Shown here: one piece after another, positions 29,150-38,806 of the stretch
Position numbering within the stretch: the stretch's first letter is position 1
Layout: the number at the start of each line of letters is the position of its first letter
Source of the DNA: Polynucleobacter meluiroseus
Lineage (GTDB): Bacteria; Pseudomonadota; Gammaproteobacteria; Burkholderiales; Burkholderiaceae
Reading direction: 5' to 3'
Assembly: GCA_945878885.1 (NCBI GenBank)
Contig: CAMCUP010000006.1
Coordinates: forward strand, 1 to 64,000
Length of the DNA stretch: 64,000 nt
The notes under the pieces: model-generated
The model's input: only the letters and a program-made list of their open reading frames with translations
What the model was told of the DNA's origin: nothing
The model's database searches: none
Position numbers and translations under genes: made by a program

Positions 29150-29413
29150 CTAAGCCATCGCCTTAATAGCTGCTGATAAGCGTGATTTTTGACGCGCAGC
29201 AGTATTTTTATGAGCGATTTTTTTATCCGTAATTTTATCGATCGTGACTTGGGTAGCAATAAATACTTTAGCGGCTGCTGCTTTGTCACCAACCTCGACT
29301 GCTTTACGAACAGCTTTGATAGAAGTGCGCAACTTTGAACGTAAGCTCGAATTGTGCTCATTTTGTTTAACTGCTTGCCGAGCGCGTTTACGCGCTTGTG
29401 CGGTATTGGCCAT
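29150..29413 (-). CDS. rpsT: 30S ribosomal protein S20
   Basis: 87-aa, very basic, helical protein of the small subunit body. It begins [20 protein letters not shown] and ends with the [19 protein letters not shown] helix; the length is exactly typical. It is divergent from murJ, the usual pairing in proteobacteria, across a 140-bp gap in which I see no secure promoter. It ends in a good intrinsic terminator. Confidence 0.97.
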   Translation of the reverse strand: MANTAQARKRARQAVKQNEHNSSLRSKLRTSIKAVRKAVEVGDKAAAAKVFIATQVTIDKITDKKIAHKNTAARQKSRLSAAIKAMA

Positions 29414-29553
29414 CTTTAAACCTGCCTATTCATTACGATTTGTCAAAATGGGCGAGCACTTGAGAGAAGCATTGGGTGATCGCCAAAAACAAAGATTTTA
29501 CCTGAAAGGGGCAAAAAAGCCCAGTAGACCAATAAATAGGGGAAAATCAGCCC

Positions 29554-31110
29554 ATGAATCTGCTTTCTGCCGCCGTCAAAGTTAGCTCTTTGACGATGTT
29601 ATCCAGAATTACTGGCCTTTTACGTGAAACCCTGATTGCCCGCAGTTTTGGGGCCTCAGAGTGGACTGATGCCTATAACGTGGCGTTTAGGCTGCCCAAT
29701 TTACTCCGGCGTTTATTTGCTGAAGGGGCTTTTTCACAGGCTTTTGTGCCTATTTTGGGTGAGATTGTTGCGCGCGGTGAACCTTCACAATCTAAAGCGC
29801 TCATTAATGCCGTTGCTACCCTCTTATTTTGGGCTGTGCTGTTTACGGTTGGTCTAGGAGTAATCGGTGCACCCCTCCTCATTTTGCTCATCGCCACAGG
29901 CTTTACCGGAGGACCTGCCTTTGAGGCTAGTGTGGTCATGACCCGCATCATGTTTCCCTATATTGGATTTATTTCGCTAGTTTCCCTATCGGCTGGCATT
30001 TTAAATACTTTCCAACGCTTTGCTCTGCCAGCCTTTACCCCAGTATTGCTTAATCTAGCTCTGATTATTAGCGCTATTTGGCTTGCGCCGCACCTAGAGC
30101 AACCCATTTATGCTCTTAGTATTGGGGTCTTGGTTGGTGGGTTACTTCAATTACTAATTCAAATTCCCGCCCTCAAGCGTTTGGGCCTATTACCCCGTAT
30201 CGGCTTTTTACCAGGCGCTATTCATAAAGCCTTTCTCAATGCAGATGCGCGGCGAGTTTTGCGCTTGATGGGGCCGGCGGTTTTTGCTGTATCGGTGGCG
30301 CAAATTTCCTTATTAATTAATACCAATATTGCTTCACGACTGACTACAGGTAGCGTATCTTGGTTAAGTTATGCCGACCGCCTCATGGAGTTTCCCACTG
30401 CCCTACTGGGAGTTGCTCTCGGCACGGTTTTATTGCCAAGCCTTAGCAAAGCAAATGCAAATCAAGATCTCAAGCATGCTGAAGAATTATTGGTTTGGGG
30501 ATTGCAACTCACTTTCCTGCTCGCCGCACCGTGTGCGCTCGCACTATTTTTATTCGGCGAACCAATTGCCGCTGTGCTTTATCACTATGGACGTTTTAGT
30601 GCGTTTGATGTATTAATGACACAACGTGCCTTAGCTGCTTACGGAGTTGGTTTGATTGGCCTGATTTTAATAAAAATTTTGGCCCCCGGTTTTTATTCGC
30701 GCCAAGATATTCGTACCCCAGTCAAAATTGCCCTAGTGGTTTTAGTCTCGACCCAGCTTGCAAATATCGTCTTTGTGCCTTGGCTAGGTCATGCCGGCTT
30801 AGCCCTATCGGTTGGTCTTGGAGCCTGCCTAAATGCTGCCATGTTATGGGTTGGCCTTTGCTGGCGCGGGGCATTACCAACTTCTGCAGGCTGGTGGAAA
30901 TACCTAGCTCGGCTAACAGTGGGCTTAATTCCTCTTGGTTATATCCTGCATTACGGCTCGCAAGCCCATAACTGGATCGACTTACAAGCCCAGCCTTGGC
31001 TGCGCATTGGACTACTGACTGGCTGGCTCGGTCTTGCAGCGGTGATTTACTTTATCGGCATTAGGCTCGGCGGAATTCGCTGGCAAAATTTCCTACGTCA
31101 TGCAAAATAG
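29554..31110 (+). CDS. murJ: Lipid II flippase MurJ
   Basis: Inner-membrane MOP-superfamily protein of 518 aa that moves lipid II to the periplasmic side for peptidoglycan synthesis. About 14 membrane helices can be traced. Family marks are SRITGLLRETLIARSFGAS near the N-terminus, the FRLPNLLRRLFAEGAFSQAF segment, and FPTALLGVALGTVLLPSLSK. It starts at ATG 29554. The SirB1-like gene follows after 5 bp and is probably co-transcribed. Confidence 0.96.
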   Translation: MNLLSAAVKVSSLTMLSRITGLLRETLIARSFGASEWTDAYNVAFRLPNLLRRLFAEGAFSQAFVPILGEIVARGEPSQSKALINAVATLLFWAVLFTVGLGVIGAPLLILLIATGFTGGPAFEASVVMTRIMFPYIGFISLVSLSAGILNTFQRFALPAFTPVLLNLALIISAIWLAPHLEQPIYALSIGVLVGGLLQLLIQIPALKRLGLLPRIGFLPGAIHKAFLNADARRVLRLMGPAVFAVSVAQISLLINTNIASRLTTGSVSWLSYADRLMEFPTALLGVALGTVLLPSLSKANANQDLKHAEELLVWGLQLTFLLAAPCALALFLFGEPIAAVLYHYGRFSAFDVLMTQRALAAYGVGLIGLILIKILAPGFYSRQDIRTPVKIALVVLVSTQLANIVFVPWLGHAGLALSVGLGACLNAAMLWVGLCWRGALPTSAGWWKYLARLTVGLIPLGYILHYGSQAHNWIDLQAQPWLRIGLLTGWLGLAAVIYFIGIRLGGIRWQNFLRHAK

Positions 31111-31115
31111 TAACT

Positions 31116-31958
31116 ATGCCGACACGACAACTCGACTACTTTACGTCTCTGGTATCAGAAGATGAATCTTTTCCTCTTACTGAGGCGGCGATTGCAGTTG
31201 CTCAGCACGCTTTTCCTGACTTAGATGTCCAAACTGTCCTGGATCAAATTGATCAACTCGGCGATCGTCTGAAACAACGTATTACCCCTGAAACTTCAGC
31301 AGTACAAAAGCTACAGCATCTAAAGCATTTCTTTTATAGCGAATTAGGCTTTGGCCCAAATCCAAATGATTTTTATGCACCTGAAAATTCCTATATTCAT
31401 CATATTATTGAAAGTCGGCGTGGCATTCCTATTTCGCTTGCGATGCTGATGATGGAATTAGGCCAACAGATTGGCCTTAAGATTCGTGGCGTCTCTTTTC
31501 CCAACCATTTCATGATGCGCATTTCCTTGCAGCAAGGTGAAATTGTGATGGATCCATTAACTGGTGCCTCACTTTCAAAAAATGAATTACAAGAAATGCT
31601 TGACCCCTATTTAGACGCTAAGGGATATCAAGATGAAGTTAGCCTGCCTTTAAATATTTTTTTACGAGCCTCTAGCCCGCGGGAAATTTTGTCGCGCTTT
31701 CTGCGCAATCTAAAATTAATCTATACCGAAAATGAACGTTGGGAAAGATTGCTCGGTGTGCAGCAGAGGTTAGTTATTTTATTGCCTGATTCAATCGAAG
31801 AAATTCGTGATCGGGGCCTGATTCTCGCCCAACTAGAATATTTACGTCCAGCGCTTGAAGATATGCAGCGCTACTTAGTCGCATCACCAGAAGCAGGTGA
31901 TGCAGATGAAATTCGTGAACACATTGCAACCTTAGAAAGCCAGAGTCGGCAGAATTAG
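31116..31958 (+). CDS. SirB1 family transglutaminase-like protein
   Basis: 280-aa cytoplasmic protein of the SirB1/YchA family. The transglutaminase-like region is seen in ENSYIHHIIESRRGIPISL and GVSFPNHFMMR, and a C-terminal tetratricopeptide-like part contains PREILSRFLRNLKLIY. In classical transglutaminases the catalytic Cys lies where this protein has ESRRGIPISL, without Cys, so it may be non-enzymatic; that is typical for the family. Function is unknown. It starts 5 bp after murJ. Confidence 0.85.
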   Translation: MPTRQLDYFTSLVSEDESFPLTEAAIAVAQHAFPDLDVQTVLDQIDQLGDRLKQRITPETSAVQKLQHLKHFFYSELGFGPNPNDFYAPENSYIHHIIESRRGIPISLAMLMMELGQQIGLKIRGVSFPNHFMMRISLQQGEIVMDPLTGASLSKNELQEMLDPYLDAKGYQDEVSLPLNIFLRASSPREILSRFLRNLKLIYTENERWERLLGVQQRLVILLPDSIEEIRDRGLILAQLEYLRPALEDMQRYLVASPEAGDADEIREHIATLESQSRQN

Positions 31959-31976
31959 TTGTGCTAATTGAACTAT

Positions 31977-32633
31977 TCAGCTTTGCCGCTTGTTGCGCAG
32001 CGCTTGTACAGTCTTAATTAATGCAGCAAAAGCCACTGGCAAGGCTGCTGCGCCAACCCCAACCAAAACAATGACATTTAAATTTTCACGAATGATTGGA
32101 ATATTACCGAAAAAATATCCTGCAACCACTAACCCAATGACCCAAATACCAGCACCGACAATATTAAAAAATTGAAAACGCGCAAAATTCATTGCAGAAA
32201 CGCCTGCGACAAAAGGTGCAAAGGTTCTAACGATCGGTAAAAAACGGGCCAAAATAATTGTTTTACCTCCATGTTTTTCATAAAATGTATGGGTTTTACG
32301 CAAAGCAGCTTGATCAATCCAGCGTGACTGGCTGGCAAATACCTTTTCGCCAATCCAGCGACCAATAAAATAATTTACGGTATTACCAACAACTGCGGCC
32401 ACTAATAAACCGCCACATAAGGTAATTGCATTAAAGTGACCAGTAGCACAATATGCTCCAGCTATAAATAATAATGAATCACCCGGTAAAAAGGGAGCAA
32501 TGACTAGACCAGTTTCAGCAAAAACAATTGCGAACAATATGCCATAGGCCCAATTGCCATAATTTTGAATCACCAAATCTAAATGGCGATCAACGTGTAA
32601 AAAGAAATCGCCTAATTGGATTAAGGTATCCAT
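31977..32633 (-). CDS. DedA family membrane protein
   Basis: 218-aa inner-membrane protein of the DedA/SNARE-associated (VTT) family, some members of which recycle undecaprenyl phosphate or maintain membrane potential. Marks are FAETGLVIAPFLPGDSLLF, GNTVNYFIGRWIG, and the FYEKHGGKTIILARFLPIVRTFAPFVAG segment with its key acidic and arginine residues. About five membrane spans. Convergent with the SirB1-like gene, divergent from miaA. The particular paralog cannot be told. Confidence 0.88.
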   Translation of the reverse strand: MDTLIQLGDFFLHVDRHLDLVIQNYGNWAYGILFAIVFAETGLVIAPFLPGDSLLFIAGAYCATGHFNAITLCGGLLVAAVVGNTVNYFIGRWIGEKVFASQSRWIDQAALRKTHTFYEKHGGKTIILARFLPIVRTFAPFVAGVSAMNFARFQFFNIVGAGIWVIGLVVAGYFFGNIPIIRENLNVIVLVGVGAAALPVAFAALIKTVQALRNKRQS

Positions 32634-32707
32634 TAGCTTAGCCCCTTCAATTGAAATTGAGGTGGATATTAACAGGCTTAGCTACTCAAGGTTCTTATAA
32701 TTACTGA

Positions 32708-33727
32708 ATGCCCCTAAAACAGCCCACTAGGCCAACCAGTAACCCCTCTGAAAGCCCCCATACGATTCTCTGTATTACGGGACCTACTGGCAGCGGCAAA
32801 AGTCATTTAGCCCTCACGGTGGCTCAGCAGGTTGCGCTACATGGGATTCAAGTTGAATTAATTAGTATGGATTCAGCCTTAGTCTATCGGGGATTAGATA
32901 TTGGTAGTGCGAAGCCTTCACAAGCTGAACGTGCAGCAATACCGCATCACTTAATTGATATTCTTGAGCCTCAGGAAAGCTACTCCGCAGCACGTTTTGC
33001 CCAAGATGCAAAGCGCCTTTGCCAAGAAATACAGGCTCGCGGCAATCTTCCTATCGTGGTTGGTGGCACTATGTTGTATTGGCGTGCGTGGGCTTATGGC
33101 TTATCAAGACTACCAGTTGCGAACCCGCTACTAAGAGAGCAATTAGAAACACGGGCAAAGTCCTTGGGCTGGCCAGCCTTACATGCCGAGTTGCACCAAG
33201 TTGATCCCCTTACTGCTGCGCGCCTTCAGCCCCATGATTCACAACGTATTCAACGCGCACTCGAAGTCTTTTTAGTCAGTGGACGATCGATGTCGAGTTT
33301 GCTGGCTGACGATCCTAGCCATGATGGGCGCAATGGCGCAATTATTCCTCCTGATCTAAAACTAATTACGCTTGAACCAGGCGAACGCAAACTTTTGCAT
33401 AAGGATCTTACAAGCCGCTTTGACGCCATGCTTGATAAAGGTTTGATTGACGAAGTTGCTGCACTACGTAAGCGCCCTGAAATTCATGCTGATCTACCAG
33501 CAATGCGGTCTGTTGGCTATCGCCAAGTATGGAATTACTTAGCAGGCCAAGACACTTATGACGGCATGCGTGAAAAAGCCTTAGCCGCCACGCGTCAACT
33601 TGCGAAGCGACAGTTAACTTGGCTAAGGGCAATTTCAGGAAGACAATGCTTTGATTCACAGAGTCTTGACGGCCAACGGCAGGCCCTCGACTATTGCTTA
33701 ACTCAACTACTTCACTCGCCTACTTAA
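32708..33727 (+). CDS. miaA: tRNA dimethylallyltransferase
   Basis: Adds the dimethylallyl group to A37 of tRNAs reading codons that begin with U, using DMAPP made by the IspH pathway. 339 aa with P-loop GPTGSGKS at 25-32, the SMDSALVYRGLDIGSAKPS stretch with the catalytic Asp, the DSQRIQRALEV region and the RQLAKRQLTWLR motif near the C-terminus. The first 18 residues are a Pro/Ser-rich extension. Divergent from dedA, convergent with purM. Confidence 0.95.
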   Translation: MPLKQPTRPTSNPSESPHTILCITGPTGSGKSHLALTVAQQVALHGIQVELISMDSALVYRGLDIGSAKPSQAERAAIPHHLIDILEPQESYSAARFAQDAKRLCQEIQARGNLPIVVGGTMLYWRAWAYGLSRLPVANPLLREQLETRAKSLGWPALHAELHQVDPLTAARLQPHDSQRIQRALEVFLVSGRSMSSLLADDPSHDGRNGAIIPPDLKLITLEPGERKLLHKDLTSRFDAMLDKGLIDEVAALRKRPEIHADLPAMRSVGYRQVWNYLAGQDTYDGMREKALAATRQLAKRQLTWLRAISGRQCFDSQSLDGQRQALDYCLTQLLHSPT

Positions 33728-33752
33728 CTCACCCACTCAGGGCAACTGACAA

Positions 33753-34805
33753 TTAAATGACGAGTGCTTGGGGCTCGCCAGACGGACGCTCGCGAACCTC
33801 ACCCACTACCCAAGCCTGCAAACCCTTAGTAACTAGTGACTGTAAAGCAGTTGCTGCTAGCTCGGGGGTGACAATCAAGATCATTCCAATGCCACAGTTA
33901 AATACCCGCACCATCTCGGCATCGGCAACGCTACCTTGCGTTTGTAGCCAACGAAATAAAGCTGGTAGCTGCCAAGTATCACGCTGTAAAACAGCTTGCA
34001 TTTTTTCAGGCAAGACCCGCGGCACATTATCAACAATGCCGCCGCCAGTAATATGCGCTAAGCCTTTTATCTCAATTTCAGTCATGAGCTGTAAGAGTGG
34101 TTTAACGTAAATTTCAGTTGGTGCCATAACCGCCTCTATTAATGGCCGACCATCTAAATCATCGCTTGGCTTTGCCCCAGCATGCTCAATAATTTTTCGC
34201 ACCAACGAATATCCATTGCTATGGGCGCCACTCGAAGCAATTGCTATCACTGCATCTCCAGGGCAAATTCGTGAGCCATCAATAATTTTTGATTTTTCGA
34301 CTGCGCCGACAGCAAAACCAGCTAAATCGTATTCTCCGGGGGGATACATGCCGGGCATCTCTGCTGTTTCACCACCAATCAAGGCGCACCCTGCCAACTC
34401 ACAGCCTTTAGCAATTCCGCTAATTACCGTCGCAGCGGTCTCAACACTTAATTTACCGCAAGCAAAATAATCAAGGAAAAATAAAGGTTCAGCCCCTTGT
34501 ACCAAAATATCATTCACACTCATCGCAACCAAATCTTGGCCAATAGTGGCATGGCAATTCCATTCAAAAGCCAGTCTAAGCTTAGTGCCAACCCCATCAG
34601 TACCTGAAACCAAGACGGGCTCACGATAGCGCTTGGGAATCTCAAAAAGGGCTCCAAAACCCCCAATCCCCGCTAAAACCCCCTCACGCATGGTCTTTTT
34701 GGCCATAGGCTTGATTCGTTCAACCAAGGCGTCGCCGGCATCAATATCGACTCCAGCATCACGATAGGAGAGGCCTTTAGCTTGAAGAGGGGAAGATTTA
34801 GTCAT
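33753..34805 (-). CDS. purM: Phosphoribosylformylglycinamidine cyclo-ligase
   Basis: AIR synthetase of 350 aa, fifth step of purine synthesis. Conserved segments are [13 protein letters not shown] at the N-terminus, [46 protein letters not shown] and the C-terminal [19 protein letters not shown] 34805 (MTKSSPLQ) was preferred over an upstream in-frame start at 34853, which would add an unrelated hydrophobic tail. Divergent from the PerM-like gene 73 bp away. Confidence 0.95.
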   Translation of the reverse strand: MTKSSPLQAKGLSYRDAGVDIDAGDALVERIKPMAKKTMREGVLAGIGGFGALFEIPKRYREPVLVSGTDGVGTKLRLAFEWNCHATIGQDLVAMSVNDILVQGAEPLFFLDYFACGKLSVETAATVISGIAKGCELAGCALIGGETAEMPGMYPPGEYDLAGFAVGAVEKSKIIDGSRICPGDAVIAIASSGAHSNGYSLVRKIIEHAGAKPSDDLDGRPLIEAVMAPTEIYVKPLLQLMTEIEIKGLAHITGGGIVDNVPRVLPEKMQAVLQRDTWQLPALFRWLQTQGSVADAEMVRVFNCGIGMILIVTPELAATALQSLVTKGLQAWVVGEVRERPSGEPQALVI

Positions 34806-34877
34806 AAAAAAGGAGTTAATTAGGAGTGAACTGTACTTGATCAGTAGAATCATTGAATTCTAGAGGATCAACGCACC

Positions 34878-35876
34878 ATGGCCGAAATTTTTACTCCCTT
34901 TCTTGCCGCCTTCATTTTGGCGTACGCTTTACGTCCAGTAGGCTTATGGCTCGAGCGTCATCGTCTGCCAAAAGCATTGGCTGCCGGTTTAGCAATGGTT
35001 TTTGGTTTAAGCCTTCTGGCCAGCATTGTCATTCTGCTAATTAGCCTAATTGGTCAAGAAATTCCCTTAATTAAGGCGCAATTGCCTAGCTGGATTGAAA
35101 AAACCCAATTGTGGCTAGCGCCAAAATTGGCCGAGCACAATATTGTTTTTGATTGGGGCGCACTTAAAGAAATCGCCACTCAAAAAATTGGTGCTTTATT
35201 AAGCGATAACGCTAAGAACGTAGTTAATACCACCTTAGGCACCATCCTCTCGTCGGGCGGATCAATTCTTAGTGTTTTAATCGATTTAGTCTTAACACTT
35301 TTTGTGTTGTTTTATCTTCTGCTTGATTGGAATCACTTCTTTGAATATTTAAAAAAATTAATACCTTTGCGCTTTCAAGCAACCGCCCAACATCTTTGCG
35401 CTAAAGCCGATGGTTTACTCTCACAATATTTGCGCGGTCAAATACTAGTTATTTTGGTGATGGCAGTTTATTACTGCGCGGGCCTTTCCATTATTGGTGT
35501 ACGTGGCGCAATTGCTTTAGGAGTCTTTACCGCAATTGTGGTCATCATTCCTTATTTAGGTTTTTGGCTGGGATTTATACTCGCTGTCCTCGCGGCTATT
35601 TTGCAGTTTGGTCTTACAGCAGAAGTTGTTGGTGTATTAGTCATATTTGGTATTGGCCAAATGTTAGAGGGCTTTTTCTTAACGCCTCGTCTCGTCGGCG
35701 AGCGCATTGGCCTTCATCCAGTCGCAGTATTATTTGCCTTACTCATCTTCGGTAAACTGTTTGGATTTGTTGGAGTACTGCTTGCCTTACCAGCCAGCGC
35801 AGTGAGTCTGGTCCTGATTCAATTTGCTTGGTCGCTATATACGGCATCAAATTGGTATCAAGGATCAAAAAAATAA
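34878..35876 (+). CDS. AI-2E/PerM family transporter, short N-terminus
   Basis: 332-aa integral membrane protein of the PerM/YdiK (AI-2E transporter) family; the transported substrate is unclear for most members. Family marks are TPFLAAFILAYALRP at the very start, LLSQYLRGQILVILVM, a long hydrophobic C-terminal half and the GERIGLHPVAVLFALLIFG segment. Relatives carry about 35 more N-terminal residues with the first membrane helix. Here an in-frame stop at 34854 just upstream makes that impossible, so the protein is shorter than usual. The start ATG 34878 is the only sensible one. hda follows after 5 bp. Confidence 0.85.
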   Translation: MAEIFTPFLAAFILAYALRPVGLWLERHRLPKALAAGLAMVFGLSLLASIVILLISLIGQEIPLIKAQLPSWIEKTQLWLAPKLAEHNIVFDWGALKEIATQKIGALLSDNAKNVVNTTLGTILSSGGSILSVLIDLVLTLFVLFYLLLDWNHFFEYLKKLIPLRFQATAQHLCAKADGLLSQYLRGQILVILVMAVYYCAGLSIIGVRGAIALGVFTAIVVIIPYLGFWLGFILAVLAAILQFGLTAEVVGVLVIFGIGQMLEGFFLTPRLVGERIGLHPVAVLFALLIFGKLFGFVGVLLALPASAVSLVLIQFAWSLYTASNWYQGSKK

Positions 35877-35881
35877 TCGTG

Positions 35882-36679
35882 ATGATGCCAAATCCAGCGC
35901 TACCGAAACAATTTGCGCTTGACCTTAGTCAGCCCCAGCAGGCAACTCTAAATAATTTTTTAGCGACTGGTAATCAAGCTTTACTGGCTCATCTGCAATC
36001 ACTAGTTGCAGGCTGGAATCAGCAACCTTCAATCAATTCGCTGCATGCGCTCAATCATCGCTGGCTTTACTGGTGGGGGGCAAATGGCTCGGGTCGCTCG
36101 CATTTACTGGGTGCCTTAAATCATGCCGCCCACCAACTCGAGTTACAACACTTTGCCCTACAAGCAAGCGAGCCCGTTTCGTGGGTTCGCTTAGAAGAAA
36201 GGTTGCCGCATTTACTGACCCAAACTCAAGCCGTCATTATTACGATTGATGATGTTGATCAGCTTGACGAACGTTTATCTGCAGCACTTTTTCGTATTTT
36301 GAATCTTGTTCATGGTAGTCATAACTTATTTATTTTTATGGCTGGCAATAGTGCGCCTGTTAGTTTGCAATTACGTGAGGATTTGCGGACTCGCTTAGCC
36401 TGGGGCTTGGTATTTCAAGTGCAACCCTTAAATGATGATGAGAAAATGCAGGCATTGGAACAAGCCGCTGCTGAGCGTGGTTTAAATTTATCGCCCGAAG
36501 TACTGCCTTGGTTATTGCAACGCTTTTATCGCGATATGCCAAACTTAATGGCGCTGTTAGATGCACTCGATGCGTATTCTTTAGAAATGAAGCGGGCAGT
36601 TACTTTACCGCTAGTGCGTGAATTACTTCAAATTTCACCTAACTCGATGAGTAACTCTAATCATGGTAACGCTGGATGA
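35882..36679 (+). CDS. hda: DnaA regulatory inactivator Hda
   Basis: AAA+ DnaA homologue of 265 aa that, with the sliding clamp, stimulates ATP hydrolysis by DnaA and so prevents re-initiation. The N-terminal KQFALDL (about 9-15) looks like the clamp-binding motif. The P-loop is GANGSGRS (66-73), with Arg in place of Lys as in E. coli Hda. Walker B is ITIDDVDQL. It lacks the DnaA DNA-binding domain IV. ATG 35882 was chosen over the longer frame that overlaps the permease. Overlaps the HAD gene by 4 bp. Confidence 0.92.
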   Translation: MMPNPALPKQFALDLSQPQQATLNNFLATGNQALLAHLQSLVAGWNQQPSINSLHALNHRWLYWWGANGSGRSHLLGALNHAAHQLELQHFALQASEPVSWVRLEERLPHLLTQTQAVIITIDDVDQLDERLSAALFRILNLVHGSHNLFIFMAGNSAPVSLQLREDLRTRLAWGLVFQVQPLNDDEKMQALEQAAAERGLNLSPEVLPWLLQRFYRDMPNLMALLDALDAYSLEMKRAVTLPLVRELLQISPNSMSNSNHGNAG

Positions 36680-37356
36680 CAAGCTTAGCATTATTTGATT
36701 TAGATCACACCCTGTTGCACTTCGATAGCGACTACGAATGGGGCCAATTTTTAGTGCGCCTTGGGGTGGTTGATGGAGCAGTATTTGCTCAAAAAAATGA
36801 ACAGTTTTATAGCGACTATAAAGAAGGTAAGCTTGATATAGATGCATTTTTAAGTTTTGCCCTAAAGCCGCTTTCTGAGCATTCGCGCCCCCAATTAAAA
36901 GCTTGGCATGAGATCTTTATGGCCGAAGTAATTACTGGCAAAGTACACTCGCAAGCAATTGATTTAGTAAAACGCCATCTCGATGCTGGAGACTTGTGTT
37001 GTGTTGTAACGGCTACGAATAGTTTTGTTACGCGACCAATTGTTGAAAGTTTTGGCATTACTCATTTAGTAGCAACTGAACCTGCCACAGTAGGCGATGC
37101 GCCTGAAGCTAACTTCACTGGCACTGTTAAAGGCATACCTAGTTTTCGAGATGGGAAAATTCACCGTGTTGAAGCGTGGTTAAGTGGCTTAGGGCTATCA
37201 TTAGCCAAACTACCCCGCAGTTATTTTTATTCTGATTCACTCAATGACTTACCCTTACTTGAAAAAGTAACTGATCCAATCGCCACTAATCCAGATCTAC
37301 TTTTACGCGCCGAGGCCCAAAAAAGGGGCTGGCCAATTCTTGAGCTATTCAATTGA
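36676..37356 (+). CDS. HAD-IB family phosphatase (SerB-like)
   Basis: 226-aa HAD hydrolase. Motif I is FDLDHTLL with nucleophile Asp8 and Asp10, motif II lies in VVTATNSFV, and motif III/IV is YFYSDSLNDLPLL. It belongs to subfamily IB, near phosphoserine phosphatase and the histidinol-phosphatase-like proteins found beside hda in betaproteobacteria; the substrate cannot be named. It overlaps hda (ATGA) and pcnB (TTGA), indicating a coupled hda-HAD-pcnB unit. Confidence 0.88.
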   Translation: MTSLALFDLDHTLLHFDSDYEWGQFLVRLGVVDGAVFAQKNEQFYSDYKEGKLDIDAFLSFALKPLSEHSRPQLKAWHEIFMAEVITGKVHSQAIDLVKRHLDAGDLCCVVTATNSFVTRPIVESFGITHLVATEPATVGDAPEANFTGTVKGIPSFRDGKIHRVEAWLSGLGLSLAKLPRSYFYSDSLNDLPLLEKVTDPIATNPDLLLRAEAQKRGWPILELFN

Positions 37357-38768
37357 TTACTAAGTTTATTAAAGGGCTGATTAAGCGCCAGCAAAAACCT
37401 AAAGTCACTGGTGCTAAAAGCGCAAATACTCCCCAACGCATTAGCAAAAAAACCCATCGCATTGATCCCCATTTATTGTCAAAAAATGCTGTCAAAGTTA
37501 CCCATGTTTTACAACAGGCTGGTTTCTCTGCGTTTATTGTGGGCGGAGCAGTACGAGACTTAGTGTTGGGCATTAGCCCAAAAGATTTTGATGTTGCTAC
37601 TAATGCTACTCCTGAAGAAGTACAAAAATTATTTCGTAAATCCCGCTTGATTGGGCGACGCTTTCAAATTGTGCATGTCACTTTCTTTGGTAAGGAACGA
37701 CCCGAAATTATTGAGGTTTCAACTTTTCGAGCGATGCTTGACCATGTGGGAGAACATGTCGCTGAAAGTGGGCGCATCTTACGCGACAATGTCTGGGGTA
37801 CACAGGCAGAAGATGCTGAGCGTCGCGACTTCAGTATTAATGCAATGTATTACGACCCTGCCTCTGAAACTGTGTTTGATTATCACGGCGGTATGCATGA
37901 TATGCAAAAAAAGACTTTACGGATGATTGGCGAGCCGAGTAAGCGCTACCGAGAAGATCCGATTCGGATGTTAAGAGCGATTCGTTTTGCCGCTAAAACA
38001 GGTTTTACGCTTGATCCCGATACACGTGCACCAATTGCCGATTTAGCTGATCTAATTCATGACGTGCCAAGCGCACGACTCTTCGATGAAATTCTCAAAC
38101 TGCTGATGTCGGGCCACTCTTGGCCTGCAATTGAAGGTCTGCGGGCAGCTGGGCTACACCATGGCTTACTTCCACTGCTCGACAAGGCCTTAGATGGAGA
38201 TTCTACTACCGGCACTGGCACCGAGTTCATCAAGCTATCGCTGTCAAATACCGATGAGCGCATTCAAGCAGGCAAAGGCGTCTCGGCAGGCTTTCTCTTT
38301 GCTAGTTTGCTGTGGCCCGACTTAACCCAAAACTGGCGACGTAATTTGGCTGGGGGTATGGCGAATGTGCCTGCCCTGCACGCTGCGATGGATGACACAG
38401 TTACCAGCCAAAATAGTGGGGTTACTATTCAACGGCGTTTTGAAGCAGATATGCGCGAAATTTGGACTATGCAGCCCCGCTTTGAAAAACGTCTGGGCCG
38501 TTTCCCCCACCGCCTAATTGAATCGCCTCGCTTTCGAGCGGGCTATGACTTTATGTTATTGCGCTGTAGTACAGGCGAATTACCTAGTGCATTAGGTTAT
38601 TGGTGGACGCAATTTATTGATGCCGATGTCAGTGCCCGAGAAGAACTTATTGCATTAGCTAAAGAAGAAGACCTAAAAAATGGTACTGCGACAAAATTAG
38701 TTAATAAACGGCGGCGGCGTAAATCCAAAGGCGCATCCTCACCGAATGCTGAAGACTTAAAAACCTAG
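37353..38768 (+). CDS. pcnB: Poly(A) polymerase I
   Basis: Class II nucleotidyltransferase of 471 aa that adds 3' poly(A) tails to RNA and promotes decay. GGAVRD is at 64-69 and the metal-binding DFD at 78-80, followed by RRDFSINAMYYD, the GEPSKRYREDPIRMLRAIRF segment and a basic tail (KRRRRKSKG). A lysine/arginine-rich region precedes the catalytic domain. The start is TTG 37353, overlapping the HAD stop. E. coli pcnB also uses a weak non-ATG start, so low translation may be a shared feature. The related CCA-adding enzyme is less likely given the tail and length. Confidence 0.92.
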   Translation: MITKFIKGLIKRQQKPKVTGAKSANTPQRISKKTHRIDPHLLSKNAVKVTHVLQQAGFSAFIVGGAVRDLVLGISPKDFDVATNATPEEVQKLFRKSRLIGRRFQIVHVTFFGKERPEIIEVSTFRAMLDHVGEHVAESGRILRDNVWGTQAEDAERRDFSINAMYYDPASETVFDYHGGMHDMQKKTLRMIGEPSKRYREDPIRMLRAIRFAAKTGFTLDPDTRAPIADLADLIHDVPSARLFDEILKLLMSGHSWPAIEGLRAAGLHHGLLPLLDKALDGDSTTGTGTEFIKLSLSNTDERIQAGKGVSAGFLFASLLWPDLTQNWRRNLAGGMANVPALHAAMDDTVTSQNSGVTIQRRFEADMREIWTMQPRFEKRLGRFPHRLIESPRFRAGYDFMLLRCSTGELPSALGYWWTQFIDADVSAREELIALAKEEDLKNGTATKLVNKRRRRKSKGASSPNAEDLKT

Positions 38769-38806
38769 TTACTGAAAATCGTTATCTGATCCCTGTTTAT
38801 CATGCT

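Noticed and set aside
29504-29521. GGGC-A6-GCCC hairpin between rpsT and murJ as a terminator
   Set aside because: Both flanking genes read away from this gap, so there is no transcript to end here; a four-pair stem arises easily by chance.
34853-35044. Out-of-frame ATG frame at the start of the PerM-like gene, as a sign of a frameshifted N-terminus
   Set aside because: Its translation is not hydrophobic and does not resemble the missing helix; no frameshift restores it.
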